Origin: an uncultured Sulfurovum sp.
GTDB taxonomy: Bacteria; Campylobacterota; Campylobacteria; Campylobacterales; Sulfurovaceae
DNA length: 40,532 nt
NCBI GenBank assembly: GCA_902727895.1
Contig: CACVAP010000032.1
Location: forward strand, 1-40,532
Direction: 5' to 3'
Made by a program: the position numbers and the translations under genes
In this document: piece by piece, positions 1 to 10,210 of the stretch
How positions within the stretch are numbered: position 1 is the first letter of the stretch
Layout of the letters: the number at the start of each line of letters is the position of its first letter
Notes under the pieces: generated by a model
Told to the model about the DNA's origin: nothing
Database searches by the model: none
Seen by the model: the letters and a program-made list of their open reading frames with translations, nothing else

Positions 1-2
1 GT

Positions 3-383
3 TATGATGATGCTATCTATGCAACACTAAGAATGTTAGAACTAATCCATGATGGAATTGACCTAGACAAAGAAATAGATGCTCTACCACAAGTATTTTC
101 AACAGAAGAGATTAAAGTAGAGACTACGGAAGAAGAAAAGTTCTTGTTAATAGATAAAGTTAAAGAACTACTCAAAAACCCACCAGCTGACTTTCCAAAA
201 ATAGTAAATATTATTGATGTTGATGGGGTAAGAATTAACTTTGAAAAAGGTTGGGGATTGGTTAGAGCTAGTAATACTACTCCTGTGCTTGTTACCCGTT
301 TTGAGTCAGTTGATGAAGCACTAGCTAAAGCGTATGAAGTGAGTGTAAATAATCTTATTGCTACGGCACAGGAGGCTTTATAA
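3..383 (+). CDS. Phosphomannomutase/phosphoglucomutase, C-terminal part (cut by window edge)
   Basis: This is the last ~126 residues of an alpha-D-phosphohexomutase, which interconverts hexose 6-phosphates and 1-phosphates for glycan precursors. The reading frame is open from base 3, so the gene starts outside the window. The C-terminal domain shows the family's phosphate-binding loop, RASNTTPVLVTRFES (about residues 89-103 of the visible part). The stop codon overlaps the pgi ATG (TAATG), so the two are translationally coupled. Whether it prefers mannose or glucose phosphates cannot be told from this fragment. Confidence 0.9.
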   Translation, partial: YDDAIYATLRMLELIHDGIDLDKEIDALPQVFSTEEIKVETTEEEKFLLIDKVKELLKNPPADFPKIVNIIDVDGVRINFEKGWGLVRASNTTPVLVTRFESVDEALAKAYEVSVNNLIATAQEAL

Positions 384-1603
384 TGCAAACTAAATTATAT
401 TTTGATACTAATCATATAAAAAAAGAAACAAAAGACAGTTTGTTTGCATGTGTGCAAAAAGAGTCAGAGAGTATTGGGTATTACAACCTTCCAAATCAAG
501 ACACAAGTGAAATCTTAGCTTATGCCGATGGTTTTGATGAAAATATTGAGCATATCGTTGTTCTTGGTATTGGTGGTAGTTCATTGGGTGCTAAAGCAAT
601 TGATGAGTTTTTAAAGCCAGTAAAAAAACCTAAAAGACAACTTCATTTTTTTGAGAGTACAGACCCTATTAATATAGCTGCCAACTTATCTGCTATAGAT
701 ATGGATAAAGCACACTTCTTGATTATTTCTAAGTCTGGAGGAACGGTTGAGACTATTTCTATTTTTAAATATATTTTTGCTCCTAGACCTCAGAGTGAAA
801 ACTATACTTTTATTACAGACGTAGATTCAAACCTTGATAAATTTGCTAAAGACTTAGGTTCTAAAGTATTTTATTTACCTGAAAATGTAGGAGGAAGATT
901 CTCTGTTCTTTCTGTGGTTGGACTTCTACCATTGGCTTTAGCAGGAGTAGATATTACTTCATTATTAAAAGGGGCTAGAGATGTTAAAGAGAGTTTCTTT
1001 GAAAATGGTCACCTTCATACATCACTTCTAGAAAAAGCTGTTTTTTATGCGAAGCACCATACAACTTACAATATAAATTGTCTTTTTGCTTACTCTGATA
1101 CTCTTAAGTATTTTTCAGAATGGTATGTACAACTTTGGGGTGAAAGCTTAGGAAAGAAACAGCGTCATAGTACTTTTCATGTTGGCATGACACCGATTGG
1201 ACTTATCGGTCCTAAAGATCAACACTCTTTCTTACAGCTTATTATGGAAGGTACGAGAGACAAGTCCGTGACCTTCATTAAAATTAAAGATTTTGAGTAT
1301 GAAATGTTTATACCTCCTATTACTTTACCTCATTTAGAGGCGCTGGACAATGTTAATGGTGTGGCTTTCCATGAGTTGATTGACCTTCAATGTACCTCAG
1401 TAATGGAGTCTTTACAAAATAAAGGTGACATTCCTTTAGATGAAATTGTGATTGATCAAGTGAATGAAGAGAGTATTGGTGGTTTGATGTACTACTATGA
1501 ACTTTTAACTTCTTTAGTTGGAGAGCTAATAGATGTGAATACTTATGATCAACCAGGGGTTGAAGAAGGAAAAATTATTTTGAAGAAAAAGCTTACAAAA
1601 TAG
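383..1603 (+). CDS. pgi: Glucose-6-phosphate isomerase
   Basis: Cytosolic enzyme interconverting glucose 6-phosphate and fructose 6-phosphate. At 406 residues it is the short form typical of Campylobacterota rather than the ~550-residue enterobacterial form. Visible motifs are GIGGSSLGA (62-70), the phosphate-binding SKSGGTVET (116-124), GGRFSVLS (170-177), WGESLGKK (252-259) with the catalytic Glu, and DQHSFLQLIMEG (279-290). An AGGAGG-like Shine-Dalgarno lies inside the end of the upstream mutase gene. The two form a sugar-phosphate operon. Confidence 0.95.
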   Translation: MQTKLYFDTNHIKKETKDSLFACVQKESESIGYYNLPNQDTSEILAYADGFDENIEHIVVLGIGGSSLGAKAIDEFLKPVKKPKRQLHFFESTDPINIAANLSAIDMDKAHFLIISKSGGTVETISIFKYIFAPRPQSENYTFITDVDSNLDKFAKDLGSKVFYLPENVGGRFSVLSVVGLLPLALAGVDITSLLKGARDVKESFFENGHLHTSLLEKAVFYAKHHTTYNINCLFAYSDTLKYFSEWYVQLWGESLGKKQRHSTFHVGMTPIGLIGPKDQHSFLQLIMEGTRDKSVTFIKIKDFEYEMFIPPITLPHLEALDNVNGVAFHELIDLQCTSVMESLQNKGDIPLDEIVIDQVNEESIGGLMYYYELLTSLVGELIDVNTYDQPGVEEGKIILKKKLTK

Positions 1604-1663
1604 TTATAGAAAACAATACGTTAATAGTAAAGAAATAATAAATTATAAAATAAAAGGCATAAC

Positions 1664-2797
1664 ATGAAATTAGATACACTGGAATATGAAAAGAAAGAAT
1701 GGCAAATAGAAGAGAATATTGAAGATAAGAATAGTACGGATATTGTTTTTATTTTTGGAGATAGAGAAGCCATTAAAAGTAAAGAGTATTTAGAATCTTT
1801 ACAACAAAAATACCCTAATGCCGAGCTTGTTGGCTGTTCATCAAGTGGTAATATCTTGGGTGAAGAAATCTCTGAAGCACCCATTGTTGCTACAGCAGTT
1901 TCTTTGGAAAAGGGAAGTGTGAAAATCTCGACTAAAGACTTTACAGAAGAAGATGACCAACACTTAATCACCAAAGAATTGGTTGAAGCCCTTCCACAAG
2001 AAAACTTAAAACACATTTTTATTTTATCAGACGGATTAAATATGAATGGCTCTTTTTTAGCAAAAGGTATTAATGAAGCTGTAAAAAATGAGATTTCTAG
2101 TACAGGTGGTTTGGCTGGAGATGGTACAGACTTTCAAGAGACCTATGTTATTGCAAATGGAGAAGTGAGTCAAAATAGAGTAGTTGCTGTTGGCTTTTAT
2201 GGTGAAGATGTTGTTGTGGAGAGTGGTTGTTTTTCTGGATGGGATGAATTTGGTGTCTTTCGAAAGGTAACAAAATCAACCAATAATGTTGTGTATGAAA
2301 TTGATGGAGAACCAGCATTGGATCTTTATAAAAAATATTTAGGTGTCTATGCTAAAGATTTACCTGGTTCAGCTTTAAGTTTTCCTGTGAGTATTAAGAA
2401 AGAGGACAATGATGAGCCAATTATCCGAACTATCTTAGCTGTGGATGAAAAAGAAAAGTCTTTAACTTTTGCAGGGGATGTTCCAGAAGGGTATTCAGCA
2501 AGATTAATGAAGACAGACATTGATGGATTGATTGATGGCTCTGAAATGGCAGCCCAACAGATAAAAAAAATAAATGATAAAAGTGCTTTAGGCTTAGTTG
2601 TGTCTTGTGTTGGTCGACGACTTGTTTTAAAGCAGTTAACAGATGAAGAGTTAGAAAGTATTGGGGAAACATTAGGTTCTAATGTACAACTCGTAGGTTT
2701 TTACTCTTATGGGGAGCTGGCTCCTTTTTCTGGTGAGTTAACATCTTGCTCTTTACATAATCAGACCATGACATTAACTGTTATTTATGAGGACTAA
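1664..2797 (+). CDS. FIST N/C-domain sensory protein
   Basis: A 377-residue cytosolic protein with the two-part FIST architecture: FIST_N about residues 25-220 and FIST_C about 225-365. Hallmarks are the N-terminal segment with [10 protein letters not shown] and the [12 protein letters not shown] stretch, and the C-terminal [16 protein letters not shown] domains are proposed small-ligand (perhaps amino-acid) sensors; this is family knowledge, not shown here. The gene ends two bases before a hybrid histidine kinase, so the two probably form one signalling unit with FIST as a sensing partner. A TATAAAAT-like -10 is visible near 1645, but the shared regulon signature is absent. Confidence 0.88.
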   Translation: MKLDTLEYEKKEWQIEENIEDKNSTDIVFIFGDREAIKSKEYLESLQQKYPNAELVGCSSSGNILGEEISEAPIVATAVSLEKGSVKISTKDFTEEDDQHLITKELVEALPQENLKHIFILSDGLNMNGSFLAKGINEAVKNEISSTGGLAGDGTDFQETYVIANGEVSQNRVVAVGFYGEDVVVESGCFSGWDEFGVFRKVTKSTNNVVYEIDGEPALDLYKKYLGVYAKDLPGSALSFPVSIKKEDNDEPIIRTILAVDEKEKSLTFAGDVPEGYSARLMKTDIDGLIDGSEMAAQQIKKINDKSALGLVVSCVGRRLVLKQLTDEELESIGETLGSNVQLVGFYSYGELAPFSGELTSCSLHNQTMTLTVIYED

Positions 2798-2799
2798 TT

Positions 2800-5688
2800 A
2801 TGAACCGTCTTCTAAAGCGACAACTTAAACAAGCCTATCGTAAAGAGTTTGACTGTGATGGCTTAGATGAAATGACAAAAAAATTTATCTCACGTGTTGA
2901 GGATGCTTATACAGAACTAGACAAAGAGAAGACCTCTTTAGAACATACAATTCAAATGAATAGTGATGAGTTGACAGAAGCTTATGAGACCATTGAAAAG
3001 CATAACCTAACGCTAAAAGATGAAATTGTAGAAAAAAAACTGGTTTTTGAACAATATTTACAAGCAATTGATTCTAGTTATTTAGTCTCAAAAAGTGATA
3101 ACAGAGGGGTGATTACTTATGTAAATGATTCGTTTGTTGAAATCTCAGGATTTACACGGGAAGAGCTTATTGGTTCTCCTCATAATATTGTTCGACATCC
3201 TAAAAGTGACTCTTCAATTTTTAAAGATCTTTGGGATACATTAAAAGAAAATAAGATTTGGCGAGGTCAAATTAGAAATAGAACGAAGCTTGGGGAAGAT
3301 TATTATGTTTATGCTACGATATTTCCACTTTTGGACAATAGTGGAAATGTCTTAGAGTATATTGCTGTACGAAATGATATTACGTTACGGGTTGAAGCTG
3401 AAAGAAAACTCAAAAAAGAACGTAAATATAATCAAATGCTTTTTAATGATCAAGAGAACATTGTCTTTACAGCTAATAAACAAGGTCTGGTAGAAGCAAA
3501 TCAAAAGTTTTTTGAAACACTTGGTTTTAATTCTATGGAAGAGTTTAAAAGAAAACATGAATGTATTTGTGAACTTTTTATTGAAAAAGAGGGTTATCTT
3601 GAATCCACAACAGATGAAAAGCATTGGACAGAAGCTATTTTTTCTTCTCCTGATAAACAACATAAAGTTTTAATTAATGATACGGAAGATATTGAACGAA
3701 TTTTTACTGTTAATTTAAAGTTGGTAGAGTTTGATGATGAGAGGATTGTTATTGGAAGTTTTACTGATATTACAGAACTTGAACAATCACGTATAATGGC
3801 AGAAGCTTCAGAAAAAGCAAAATCAGAATTTATGGCAAATATGAGTCATGAAATTCGTACACCCATGAATGGTATTGTTGGGTTCACAAACTTATTGTCA
3901 AAGAGTGACTTAACACCAAAACAAAAACAATTTACACAATATATTCAAGGTTCAACCTCTATATTACTTCAAATTGTTAATGATATTTTAGACTTTTCAA
4001 AAATAGAGAGTGGACATCTTGAATTGGACCTAATAGAAACAAACCCATTTGTAGACTTAAAAAATGCAATGCATGTTTTTAAGGCACAAGCAGCGCAGAA
4101 AGAGATTTCTTTTATTATTAATATTGATTCAGAAATTAATGAATATTTACTCATGGATAGATTAAGAGTAATTCAAATTTTAACAAACTTGATTAACAAT
4201 GCCATTAAGTTTACGCCAACCAATGGAACAGTTGAACTCTGTTTAAAGTCTCTTTCTAAAACAAAAGACAAAGAGAAAATTAGTTTTTCAGTAGTAGATA
4301 CAGGTATTGGTATTCCTAAAGATAGACAAGAAAGTATTTTTAAGGCATTTCTTCAAGCTGACAATAGTACCACTCGTAATTTTGGAGGAACAGGATTAGG
4401 ACTAAGTATTGGATCTTCATTGTGTGAACTTATGGGTTCTAAGTTAGAGATTGAAAGTGAAGAAGGAAAAGGAAGCCGTTTCTTCTTTGAACTTGAACTA
4501 GGAATATCTAAGACAAGCTCAAATCTAGCAACACGCGTTAAATATACACCTATTTATGTATTAGACTACGACGAAAAAATTTATAATAATGTAATTTCTC
4601 AGTTGAGACATTTTAAACTTGATGTAATTACTTGTTCTTTTGAAGACATTTTATATGATGAAGTAGATGAAAATACGATTATTATTAGTTTTAATCATCG
4701 TCAATATCGAGCATTATCAAGAATTTCGTCAAAGATTATTTTGATAGATGAGTCAAAGGCAGCACATAAGTTAGTGGACGATGAGAATATTCTTTACCAT
4801 ATTGGTATTTATGATGAAGCACCATCAATACTTTATAATGCAGTATTAGATTACAATCTTCAGGGTGAGATAGAAACAGATATCGTAGAAAAAGAAAATT
4901 TAAGTTTAAAAATATTAGTGGCTGAAGACTATCCTTTAAATCGTATTTTAATTGAAGAGATGTTGGCTGAATATGACATTAAACCAGATTTTGCATTTAA
5001 CGGTGAAGAAGCCGTAGAACGTGTTAAATCAAAGAATTATGATGTTGTTTTCATGGATATCAACATGCCAATAATGAATGGTACAGATGCAACCAAAGCC
5101 ATAAGAGATGCAAATATTGATGTACCAATCATTGCCCTAACAGCGAATGCACTTGAAGGAGATAGAGAACGTTATTTAGGACAAGGTATGAATGATTACA
5201 TTTCAAAACCTATTGACCCTGTAGCACTAAATGTTTTGTTGAAAAAATACAAAGCTTTAGTGGGTGAAAGTGAAGAAGGAGAAGTTGTAATGGAAAATAA
5301 TATTGAAAAAGAAGAAGTCATAGAAGAATTCACTGTTCAAATGTTTGTAGATTCATTATCTGAAGCAAAAGATGCTCTTCAGTTTAGTGCACCTATTATT
5401 GTTCGACTTTTTGACAGTTTTTTAACTTCTGCTGTAGACAATGTTGCAGAACTTGTTGTTGCTGAGAGAGAAGGAGACCTAGAAAAGCTTTATCAAAAAG
5501 CACATGTCTTACGTGGTATTACCATGTCTCTAAAGCTTGCAAGTATTAGTGAATTGTGTGGAACCATTGAATACAGTGCGCTTGATAAAAAAGAGATGGA
5601 TTATGCTATACCTGTTCAGGCGTTAGAAAAGGAAGTTAATTATATTGTAGCACATAGTAAAGAAATTACTGAAGCGTTACTAGTTTAG
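2800..5688 (+). CDS. Hybrid histidine kinase (PAS-PAS-HisKA-HATPase-REC-HPt)
   Basis: A 962-residue kinase with no clear membrane segment, probably cytosolic. Order: coiled coil (~25-85); PAS1 (~88-200) with the Aer-like [10 protein letters not shown] motif; a second PAS (~208-330); HisKA with phospho-His350 in [11 protein letters not shown]; HATPase with N box near 464, DTGIGIP near 500 and GGTGLGLSI near 529; a degenerate receiver-like stretch (~585-690) lacking a clear phosphoacceptor; a true receiver (~700-820) with Asp753 in FMDINMP; and a C-terminal HPt with His902 in HVLRG. It lies two bases after the FIST gene. The output regulator is not encoded nearby. The Aer-type PAS makes a flavin/redox signal plausible (inference). 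Confidence 0.93.
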   Translation: MNRLLKRQLKQAYRKEFDCDGLDEMTKKFISRVEDAYTELDKEKTSLEHTIQMNSDELTEAYETIEKHNLTLKDEIVEKKLVFEQYLQAIDSSYLVSKSDNRGVITYVNDSFVEISGFTREELIGSPHNIVRHPKSDSSIFKDLWDTLKENKIWRGQIRNRTKLGEDYYVYATIFPLLDNSGNVLEYIAVRNDITLRVEAERKLKKERKYNQMLFNDQENIVFTANKQGLVEANQKFFETLGFNSMEEFKRKHECICELFIEKEGYLESTTDEKHWTEAIFSSPDKQHKVLINDTEDIERIFTVNLKLVEFDDERIVIGSFTDITELEQSRIMAEASEKAKSEFMANMSHEIRTPMNGIVGFTNLLSKSDLTPKQKQFTQYIQGSTSILLQIVNDILDFSKIESGHLELDLIETNPFVDLKNAMHVFKAQAAQKEISFIINIDSEINEYLLMDRLRVIQILTNLINNAIKFTPTNGTVELCLKSLSKTKDKEKISFSVVDTGIGIPKDRQESIFKAFLQADNSTTRNFGGTGLGLSIGSSLCELMGSKLEIESEEGKGSRFFFELELGISKTSSNLATRVKYTPIYVLDYDEKIYNNVISQLRHFKLDVITCSFEDILYDEVDENTIIISFNHRQYRALSRISSKIILIDESKAAHKLVDDENILYHIGIYDEAPSILYNAVLDYNLQGEIETDIVEKENLSLKILVAEDYPLNRILIEEMLAEYDIKPDFAFNGEEAVERVKSKNYDVVFMDINMPIMNGTDATKAIRDANIDVPIIALTANALEGDRERYLGQGMNDYISKPIDPVALNVLLKKYKALVGESEEGEVVMENNIEKEEVIEEFTVQMFVDSLSEAKDALQFSAPIIVRLFDSFLTSAVDNVAELVVAEREGDLEKLYQKAHVLRGITMSLKLASISELCGTIEYSALDKKEMDYAIPVQALEKEVNYIVAHSKEITEALLV

Positions 5689-5698
5689 ATACTTCTTC

Positions 5699-5721
5699 AA
5701 GAACCGTATTTTACGGTTCTT
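5699..5721. terminator. Bidirectional terminator hairpin
   Basis: A perfect 10-bp stem (AAGAACCGTA and its complement TACGGTTCTT) with a 3-base loop lies between the convergent kinase and thioesterase genes. It contains the thioesterase stop codon. It can serve both strands, although the following T-tracts are short. Confidence 0.65.
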
Positions 5722-6094
5722 CTAATATAGAATAAGTTGCTGTAGCAAAAGCGACAAGTTTACCATCACATTTCATGTCTATGGTTACAAATGAGGTGGT
5801 TCTTCCTTGACTTTTCACAGTAGCTATGGCTTCTAAGTATTTACCTTTTGCTGGTTTAAGATAGTTAATCTTCATTTCCATCGTTACAGCTGTATAACCT
5901 TTCTCTACATTTGAGACGGCAGCATACCATCCTGTATTATCCAGAAGCGTTGCAATAACTCCTCCATGAATAAAACCTAAATGTTGAAAATGAAAAGGTT
6001 CTGTATAAAGTCCAACTTCAGCTTTCCCTTCTTCAATATGTTTGAGTTTAGCACCTGTATGTTCTAAAAATGGAATGACTATATCTTTTAACAT
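5711..6094 (-). CDS. PaaI-family hotdog thioesterase
   Basis: A 127-residue single hotdog-fold protein with the PaaI/4HBT signature HGGVIATLLDNTGW (43-56), including the HGG loop and the acidic residue at 52. The family hydrolyses acyl-CoA thioesters; the substrate cannot be read from the sequence. It follows the epimerase gene on the same strand with an 80-base gap and no copy of the regulon promoter of its own, so it may be transcribed by read-through from the epimerase promoter. Confidence 0.85.
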   Translation of the reverse strand: MLKDIVIPFLEHTGAKLKHIEEGKAEVGLYTEPFHFQHLGFIHGGVIATLLDNTGWYAAVSNVEKGYTAVTMEMKINYLKPAKGKYLEAIATVKSQGRTTSFVTIDMKCDGKLVAFATATYSILEEP

Positions 6095-6174
6095 GATTCT
6101 CTTCTTTAGTGTTTATTGAAGTTTACTGAAATCTTATAGCATTCGAGTCGCATCGTTTAAAAATTTCATTTCTT

Positions 6175-7029
6175 TTAGAGTAAATCATTCAAAACCTCAT
6201 CAATTGTCTCAAATTTAAATTTAAAACCACTCTCTAAAACACGTTTTGGTCGGATACTTTGTCCTTGAGTTAGTATAGATGCACCTTCTCCAAAAATTAG
6301 CCTTACTATGAAAGTAGGTAGGGGTAAAATAGTGGGTCTGTTAAGTGCTTTTCCAAGTGCTTTAGTTAAGCTCCTATTTGTTGTGGGATAGGCAGTTGTC
6401 ATGTTATAGATACCTGCAACTTCATTGTTTGTTAGGGCATGAAAATAAAAACGTTTTAAATCTTCAATATGAATAAAGGAAACACTTTGTTGCCCTGTAC
6501 CAATGATTCCTCCTAATCCTAATTTAAAGGGTGGAATCATTCTTTGTAAAGCACCACCATCTGAGCTTAGCACAATACCAAAACGACAAATGACAGTTCG
6601 AACATTAATCTTTTCTGCTTTTTTAGCTTCAAATTCCCAGTCTTTACAGAGGTTGGCTAAGAAGTTATTTTCAAATGTATCAGAAGTTTCATCGTAAGCT
6701 TTATTGTCTTTATAGATTCCAATTGCAGAGGTTGAGATAAATACTTTAGGAGGATTTTGCGTTTTGGACATTGCTTCAACCAGAGACTTCGTTGTGTCAA
6801 TACGGCTAGAATAAAGTATTTTTTTATAAGCTTTACTCCATCGTTGAAGAATATTTGCACCAGCTAGATTTATAAGTGCTTCTGTCCCTTCTAATTTCTG
6901 CGTTAAAGTATTTAAGTTTTTTAGGTCTTTACGTTCTATTTTTATTACGTTATAACCTTGGTCATTAAAGAACTGAGTTAGGTGCTGACCCACAAATCCA
7001 GATGCACCTGAGATGGCTATGCTTTTCAT
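6175..7029 (-). CDS. TIGR01777-family NAD-dependent epimerase/dehydratase
   Basis: A 284-residue extended-SDR protein with N-terminal Rossmann loop GASGFVG (8-14), the ALINLAGANI segment, and a C-terminal DUF1731-like tail (RPKRVLESGFKFKF). This is the YfcH/SulA-type family, whose substrate is unknown. Relatives are often found near photolyase genes. It has its own copy of the shared promoter signature immediately upstream (7047-7092) and a good AAGGAG ribosome site, which places it in the same regulon as the photolyase operon. Confidence 0.88.
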   Translation of the reverse strand: MKSIAISGASGFVGQHLTQFFNDQGYNVIKIERKDLKNLNTLTQKLEGTEALINLAGANILQRWSKAYKKILYSSRIDTTKSLVEAMSKTQNPPKVFISTSAIGIYKDNKAYDETSDTFENNFLANLCKDWEFEAKKAEKINVRTVICRFGIVLSSDGGALQRMIPPFKLGLGGIIGTGQQSVSFIHIEDLKRFYFHALTNNEVAGIYNMTTAYPTTNRSLTKALGKALNRPTILPLPTFIVRLIFGEGASILTQGQSIRPKRVLESGFKFKFETIDEVLNDLL

Positions 7030-7046
7030 AGTAACTCCTTTTTATT

Positions 7047-7092
7047 TATTATATACTTTTTTACTTCTTTTGGTAGCTTTAAAGTGTCACTT
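7047..7092 (-). promoter_or_regulatory. Regulon promoter copy K (epimerase)
   Basis: On the minus strand: AAGT, GACACTT, five bases, CTAC, eighteen bases, ATATAATA. The ACATT core carries one mismatch (GACACTT); spacing is identical to the other ten copies. It overlaps the stop codon of the LytTR gene. Confidence 0.7.
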
Positions 7093-7802
7093 CATAAACT
7101 AACTTTTTCCAAATATTCCCGAAAAACCTTCGCTCCATCTTTAGAACTCGTCACGATGGTGGAGATGTCTTTAAAAGATATCTCTAATTTTGACTGTTCT
7201 ACACTTTTCATGGACTTTATTTTGTCAATGTTTACAATGTATGAGCGATGAACCCTAAAAAAGTTTGGCGTATCTAAAAGTATTTCAAGGTCTCCAATTT
7301 TTTTACGCACATAGACATCAGCTTCTTTTATTTTGACGATGACTTCATCTAAATCGGCTTTGATATAGAAGATGTCATCGGTATTTATAATGTAAAGTCT
7401 GTTTCCACTTTTACCCACTATCTTTTTGTCAACTTCAGTGTTACTACTGGCTAATGTCTTTACTTTTTCTAATATATTTTGAACCTCTTCAAGACGTACA
7501 GGTTTTAACAAGTACCCAACCCCACCATTTTGAAAAGCTTCTAAAGCATACTCAGAATAGGCTGTTTGAAAAACAATAAAGGTTTTAGGAGAGACTTCCA
7601 TAATGTGGTTTGCGAGTTCTAAACCAGATATTTGTGGCATGGAGATGTCTAAAAAAGCCAAATCAAAACTATTTTTTCCAATCTCTTTCATGGCTTCTAA
7701 GCCATTTTCACAAGCTGTAATGTCTGTTATACCAGCTTCATTAAGGAGCCGTTTTAATCTACCTAAGGCTAAGTTTTCATCATCAACTATGAGTACTTTC
7801 AT
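7092..7802 (-). CDS. LytTR-family response regulator
   Basis: A 236-residue regulator: an N-terminal receiver (1-~120) with acidic pocket DDEN (7-10), phosphoacceptor Asp52 in FLDISMP and the conserved Lys in YLLKPVR, followed by a LytTR DNA-binding domain (~130-235) with FFRVHRSYIVN. LytTR proteins bind paired direct repeats near -35 boxes (family knowledge). It starts four bases after its cognate LytS-type kinase and is the last gene of the photolyase operon. It is the only transcription factor inside the putative regulon, hence the best candidate for reading the shared promoter signature (inference). Confidence 0.93.
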   Translation of the reverse strand: MKVLIVDDENLALGRLKRLLNEAGITDITACENGLEAMKEIGKNSFDLAFLDISMPQISGLELANHIMEVSPKTFIVFQTAYSEYALEAFQNGGVGYLLKPVRLEEVQNILEKVKTLASSNTEVDKKIVGKSGNRLYIINTDDIFYIKADLDEVIVKIKEADVYVRKKIGDLEILLDTPNFFRVHRSYIVNIDKIKSMKSVEQSKLEISFKDISTIVTSSKDGAKVFREYLEKVSL

Positions 7803-7806
7803 GTTG

Positions 7807-8796
7807 CTATCCTTTTAATTTAATACTAAAACTCATGAGGCTTTCGTGGGAGTTATGTATTAGTTCTCCTACGTTTAAAAGTCTTAATCTGTCTTCTAGA
7901 TTGGCTAGACCTGTACCATGCTTTAGTTTTTTAGTTATTTTACCATTATTCGTCACAGTAATTTGCTTTTCACTGCTATAAATATTAATTTCTAAACCTT
8001 TTTGTAAGTAGCCGTGTTTAATGGCATTTTCTACTAAAAGTTGAATGGAGAACTTAGGCACAAGTACTTCACTCAGTGAGTCTTCAATGTCTATGTTTAG
8101 CTTAATCTGATTGTTAAAGCGTATGTTTTCTATGTCCACATAAGTTTGTACCATTTTAAGTTCTGTTGCTAAAGAGATGAGACTCTCTTTGTTAATGGCA
8201 TTCCGTAAAAAGCTAGAAAGGTTTAAAATGGCATCTTCTGCTTTTTTAGCATCAACATAGACCAATTCACTCATAGAGTTTAAAGCGTTAAACAAAAAAT
8301 GAGGGTTTAATTCATTCTCCAAGGCTTTGAGTCTATTTTGACTCATTTGAACTTTGACACTTTCATGTCGGTATTTCATGGCAATAAACTGATGTAAGAT
8401 TAAGCCTATTAAAAAAGTTAGAAACCCTAAAGTAATGCTTAGACCAAGAGACCATGGTGCTAAGAGTAAGGCAATAGGAAGCTCTAAGGTATGCGCAATA
8501 ATAAAGCTTAAAAAGAAGCCTAATGCACCTGAAGCAAAAGAAAACAGAAAACTAATGATGTACCAAAATTTCTCATTGACCTTAGGTAAAATGTAGTTGT
8601 TAGAAAGGCTAATAAAGAGTGATGAAAAAAGTGCAATACTTACGGCTGTTAATACAGAGAAAACAATGGTAGAAAAGTGTTGAATCTCAGGAATTAAAAA
8701 GTAGAAAACGATGGAGATGAAAAAACCAAATAAAGCCCCAATGATTGTAATGTAAAACCAGTCATTTCGACTAATTTTTAATTGCATTTTATCCAT
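7807..8796 (-). CDS. LytS/AlgZ-type membrane sensor histidine kinase
   Basis: A 329-residue kinase with four hydrophobic segments (about residues 15-36, 43-64, 78-101 and 108-135), then a His_kinase (PF06580-type) domain with phospho-His166 in ELNPHFLFNALNS and the ATP-binding N box VENAIKHG (255-262), and a short HATPase end. No separate sensor domain is visible, so the signal must act through the membrane part. Its start overlaps the upstream FAD oxidoreductase gene by 8 bases and it is paired with the LytTR regulator. It belongs to the same operon as the photolyase. Confidence 0.92.
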   Translation of the reverse strand: MDKMQLKISRNDWFYITIIGALFGFFISIVFYFLIPEIQHFSTIVFSVLTAVSIALFSSLFISLSNNYILPKVNEKFWYIISFLFSFASGALGFFLSFIIAHTLELPIALLLAPWSLGLSITLGFLTFLIGLILHQFIAMKYRHESVKVQMSQNRLKALENELNPHFLFNALNSMSELVYVDAKKAEDAILNLSSFLRNAINKESLISLATELKMVQTYVDIENIRFNNQIKLNIDIEDSLSEVLVPKFSIQLLVENAIKHGYLQKGLEINIYSSEKQITVTNNGKITKKLKHGTGLANLEDRLRLLNVGELIHNSHESLMSFSIKLKG

Positions 8797-10210
8797 TATT
8801 AAATTCCTTATTTAGTACGTCAACACCAAGTGCTACACCAGCCCAACCTTGACCTGCAAAAACTGTGTCGCCTATGTTGTAAAGACCTTTAAAGGGTGTT
8901 GTACAAGTCGGGATAGAGAGTATATTTTTAATTTTCAAGGCTTCTCCTCCACAGTTTTGACGACCAATGTAACTTTGAAAGGTTTTGGCTGTTGATGAAA
9001 AGGCTCTGCTGATGTCTTCTTCTTGTATGGTATCAAAATAGTTCAAAAAAGCCCTTGTTATATGTTCTTGAGTGAGTAGTTTTTTTGTTTCATATTCTTT
9101 TTTTGAAAGTCCTTCCCAGATACTTGCTTTTGTATGGGTTGAAATGGTGATGGAATAGCCATCTTTTGAAAGTTTTTCATCATCCTTATCCGAAAAAGAG
9201 ACAAAAAAAGAATTTGAAATACTATTAGGAATTTGTTTGTCTAAGATAATCTGGTAGTGGTGTAAAAAGTCTGCTTTACTTTTGACCTTTAGGTAAAGCA
9301 CAAAAGCACTTTGGTCATTAAATTTGAACTTTTTATAATATTTCTTGATGGCTTTGTCGTCAAAAAGTTGGCTACTTTGGTAAATGGTGGAATTAAGCAC
9401 AACATTCTTAGTATGGTATATACCTTTAGTAGAATGAACTTCATAGTAATCAGCATGTCTTTTAATTTCTAGAATGCCTTCATTCTTCTTATAAGGGACA
9501 TCCTTCAAGAGTCCTTCTATAAGTTCGCCTATTCCTCCTTGAACATAATAAGTCTTATGAAAAGGATAGGCTAAACCTAATGCCATGGTAAGTAGAGAAA
9601 GCTCTTTTGATTTTGTTTGCAAGGTAATAAGTAGTTGAGCATCTATAAATGCTTGGTATTCACTTGAAATCTCTCCTAAACTTTTTTTAATAAACCCATC
9701 AGCAGACATAAAAAGTTGATCCTTATAGGTTTTTAAAATCTCAGTAACACAAGCGATACTTTGTTTATAAGCCGACCATGAATATTTGGCATAGTAGAGC
9801 TTTTTAAGTTCCCAAAATTTTTCATCTATCTCTTTAATCGTTGCCCAAAAATGTCGATTGTTAGCATTGGGGTAGGTTTTTTCAATATTTTCTAAAAAGC
9901 TTTCAAAGTCTTGAACCCTATCAACTTCTTTTTCATCTTGTACAATTCTAACACCGACTTTAGTTTGTATAAGATTGGGTTTATAATCAACTTCATCAAA
10001 AAATCGTTTGACTATATGACCTTCTTCGTAGCCTACAAAGGTGGTAGCTCCTGTATTGTAGTAATTATTGAAACGTTTAAACGTAGAGCTACAACCTCCT
10101 AAATTATTATCTTTTTCAAAAAGGAGTAAGTCATGTTTTTTATGATTAAGTGAAGCAAAGAGTGTGCCTCCTATGCCTGAACCAACGACGATTACATCAT
10201 ACATTTTCAT
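8789..10210 (-). CDS. CrtI/retinol-saturase-like FAD oxidoreductase
   Basis: About 473 residues. The start is taken at MKMYDVIVVG, preceded by an AAGG site six bases upstream; an upstream ATG at 10246 would intrude further into the photolyase gene. The N-terminal FAD-binding loop is GSGIGG (10-15) followed by a phytoene-desaturase-style FEKDNNLGG. The C-terminal FAD contact is NIGDTVFAGQGWAGVALG. Family members desaturate or isomerise polyenes; no carotenoid biosynthesis gene lies in this window, so the substrate is open. It overlaps both neighbours in the photolyase operon. Confidence 0.85.
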   Translation of the reverse strand: MKMYDVIVVGSGIGGTLFASLNHKKHDLLLFEKDNNLGGCSSTFKRFNNYYNTGATTFVGYEEGHIVKRFFDEVDYKPNLIQTKVGVRIVQDEKEVDRVQDFESFLENIEKTYPNANNRHFWATIKEIDEKFWELKKLYYAKYSWSAYKQSIACVTEILKTYKDQLFMSADGFIKKSLGEISSEYQAFIDAQLLITLQTKSKELSLLTMALGLAYPFHKTYYVQGGIGELIEGLLKDVPYKKNEGILEIKRHADYYEVHSTKGIYHTKNVVLNSTIYQSSQLFDDKAIKKYYKKFKFNDQSAFVLYLKVKSKADFLHHYQIILDKQIPNSISNSFFVSFSDKDDEKLSKDGYSITISTHTKASIWEGLSKKEYETKKLLTQEHITRAFLNYFDTIQEEDISRAFSSTAKTFQSYIGRQNCGGEALKIKNILSIPTCTTPFKGLYNIGDTVFAGQGWAGVALGVDVLNKEFNNG

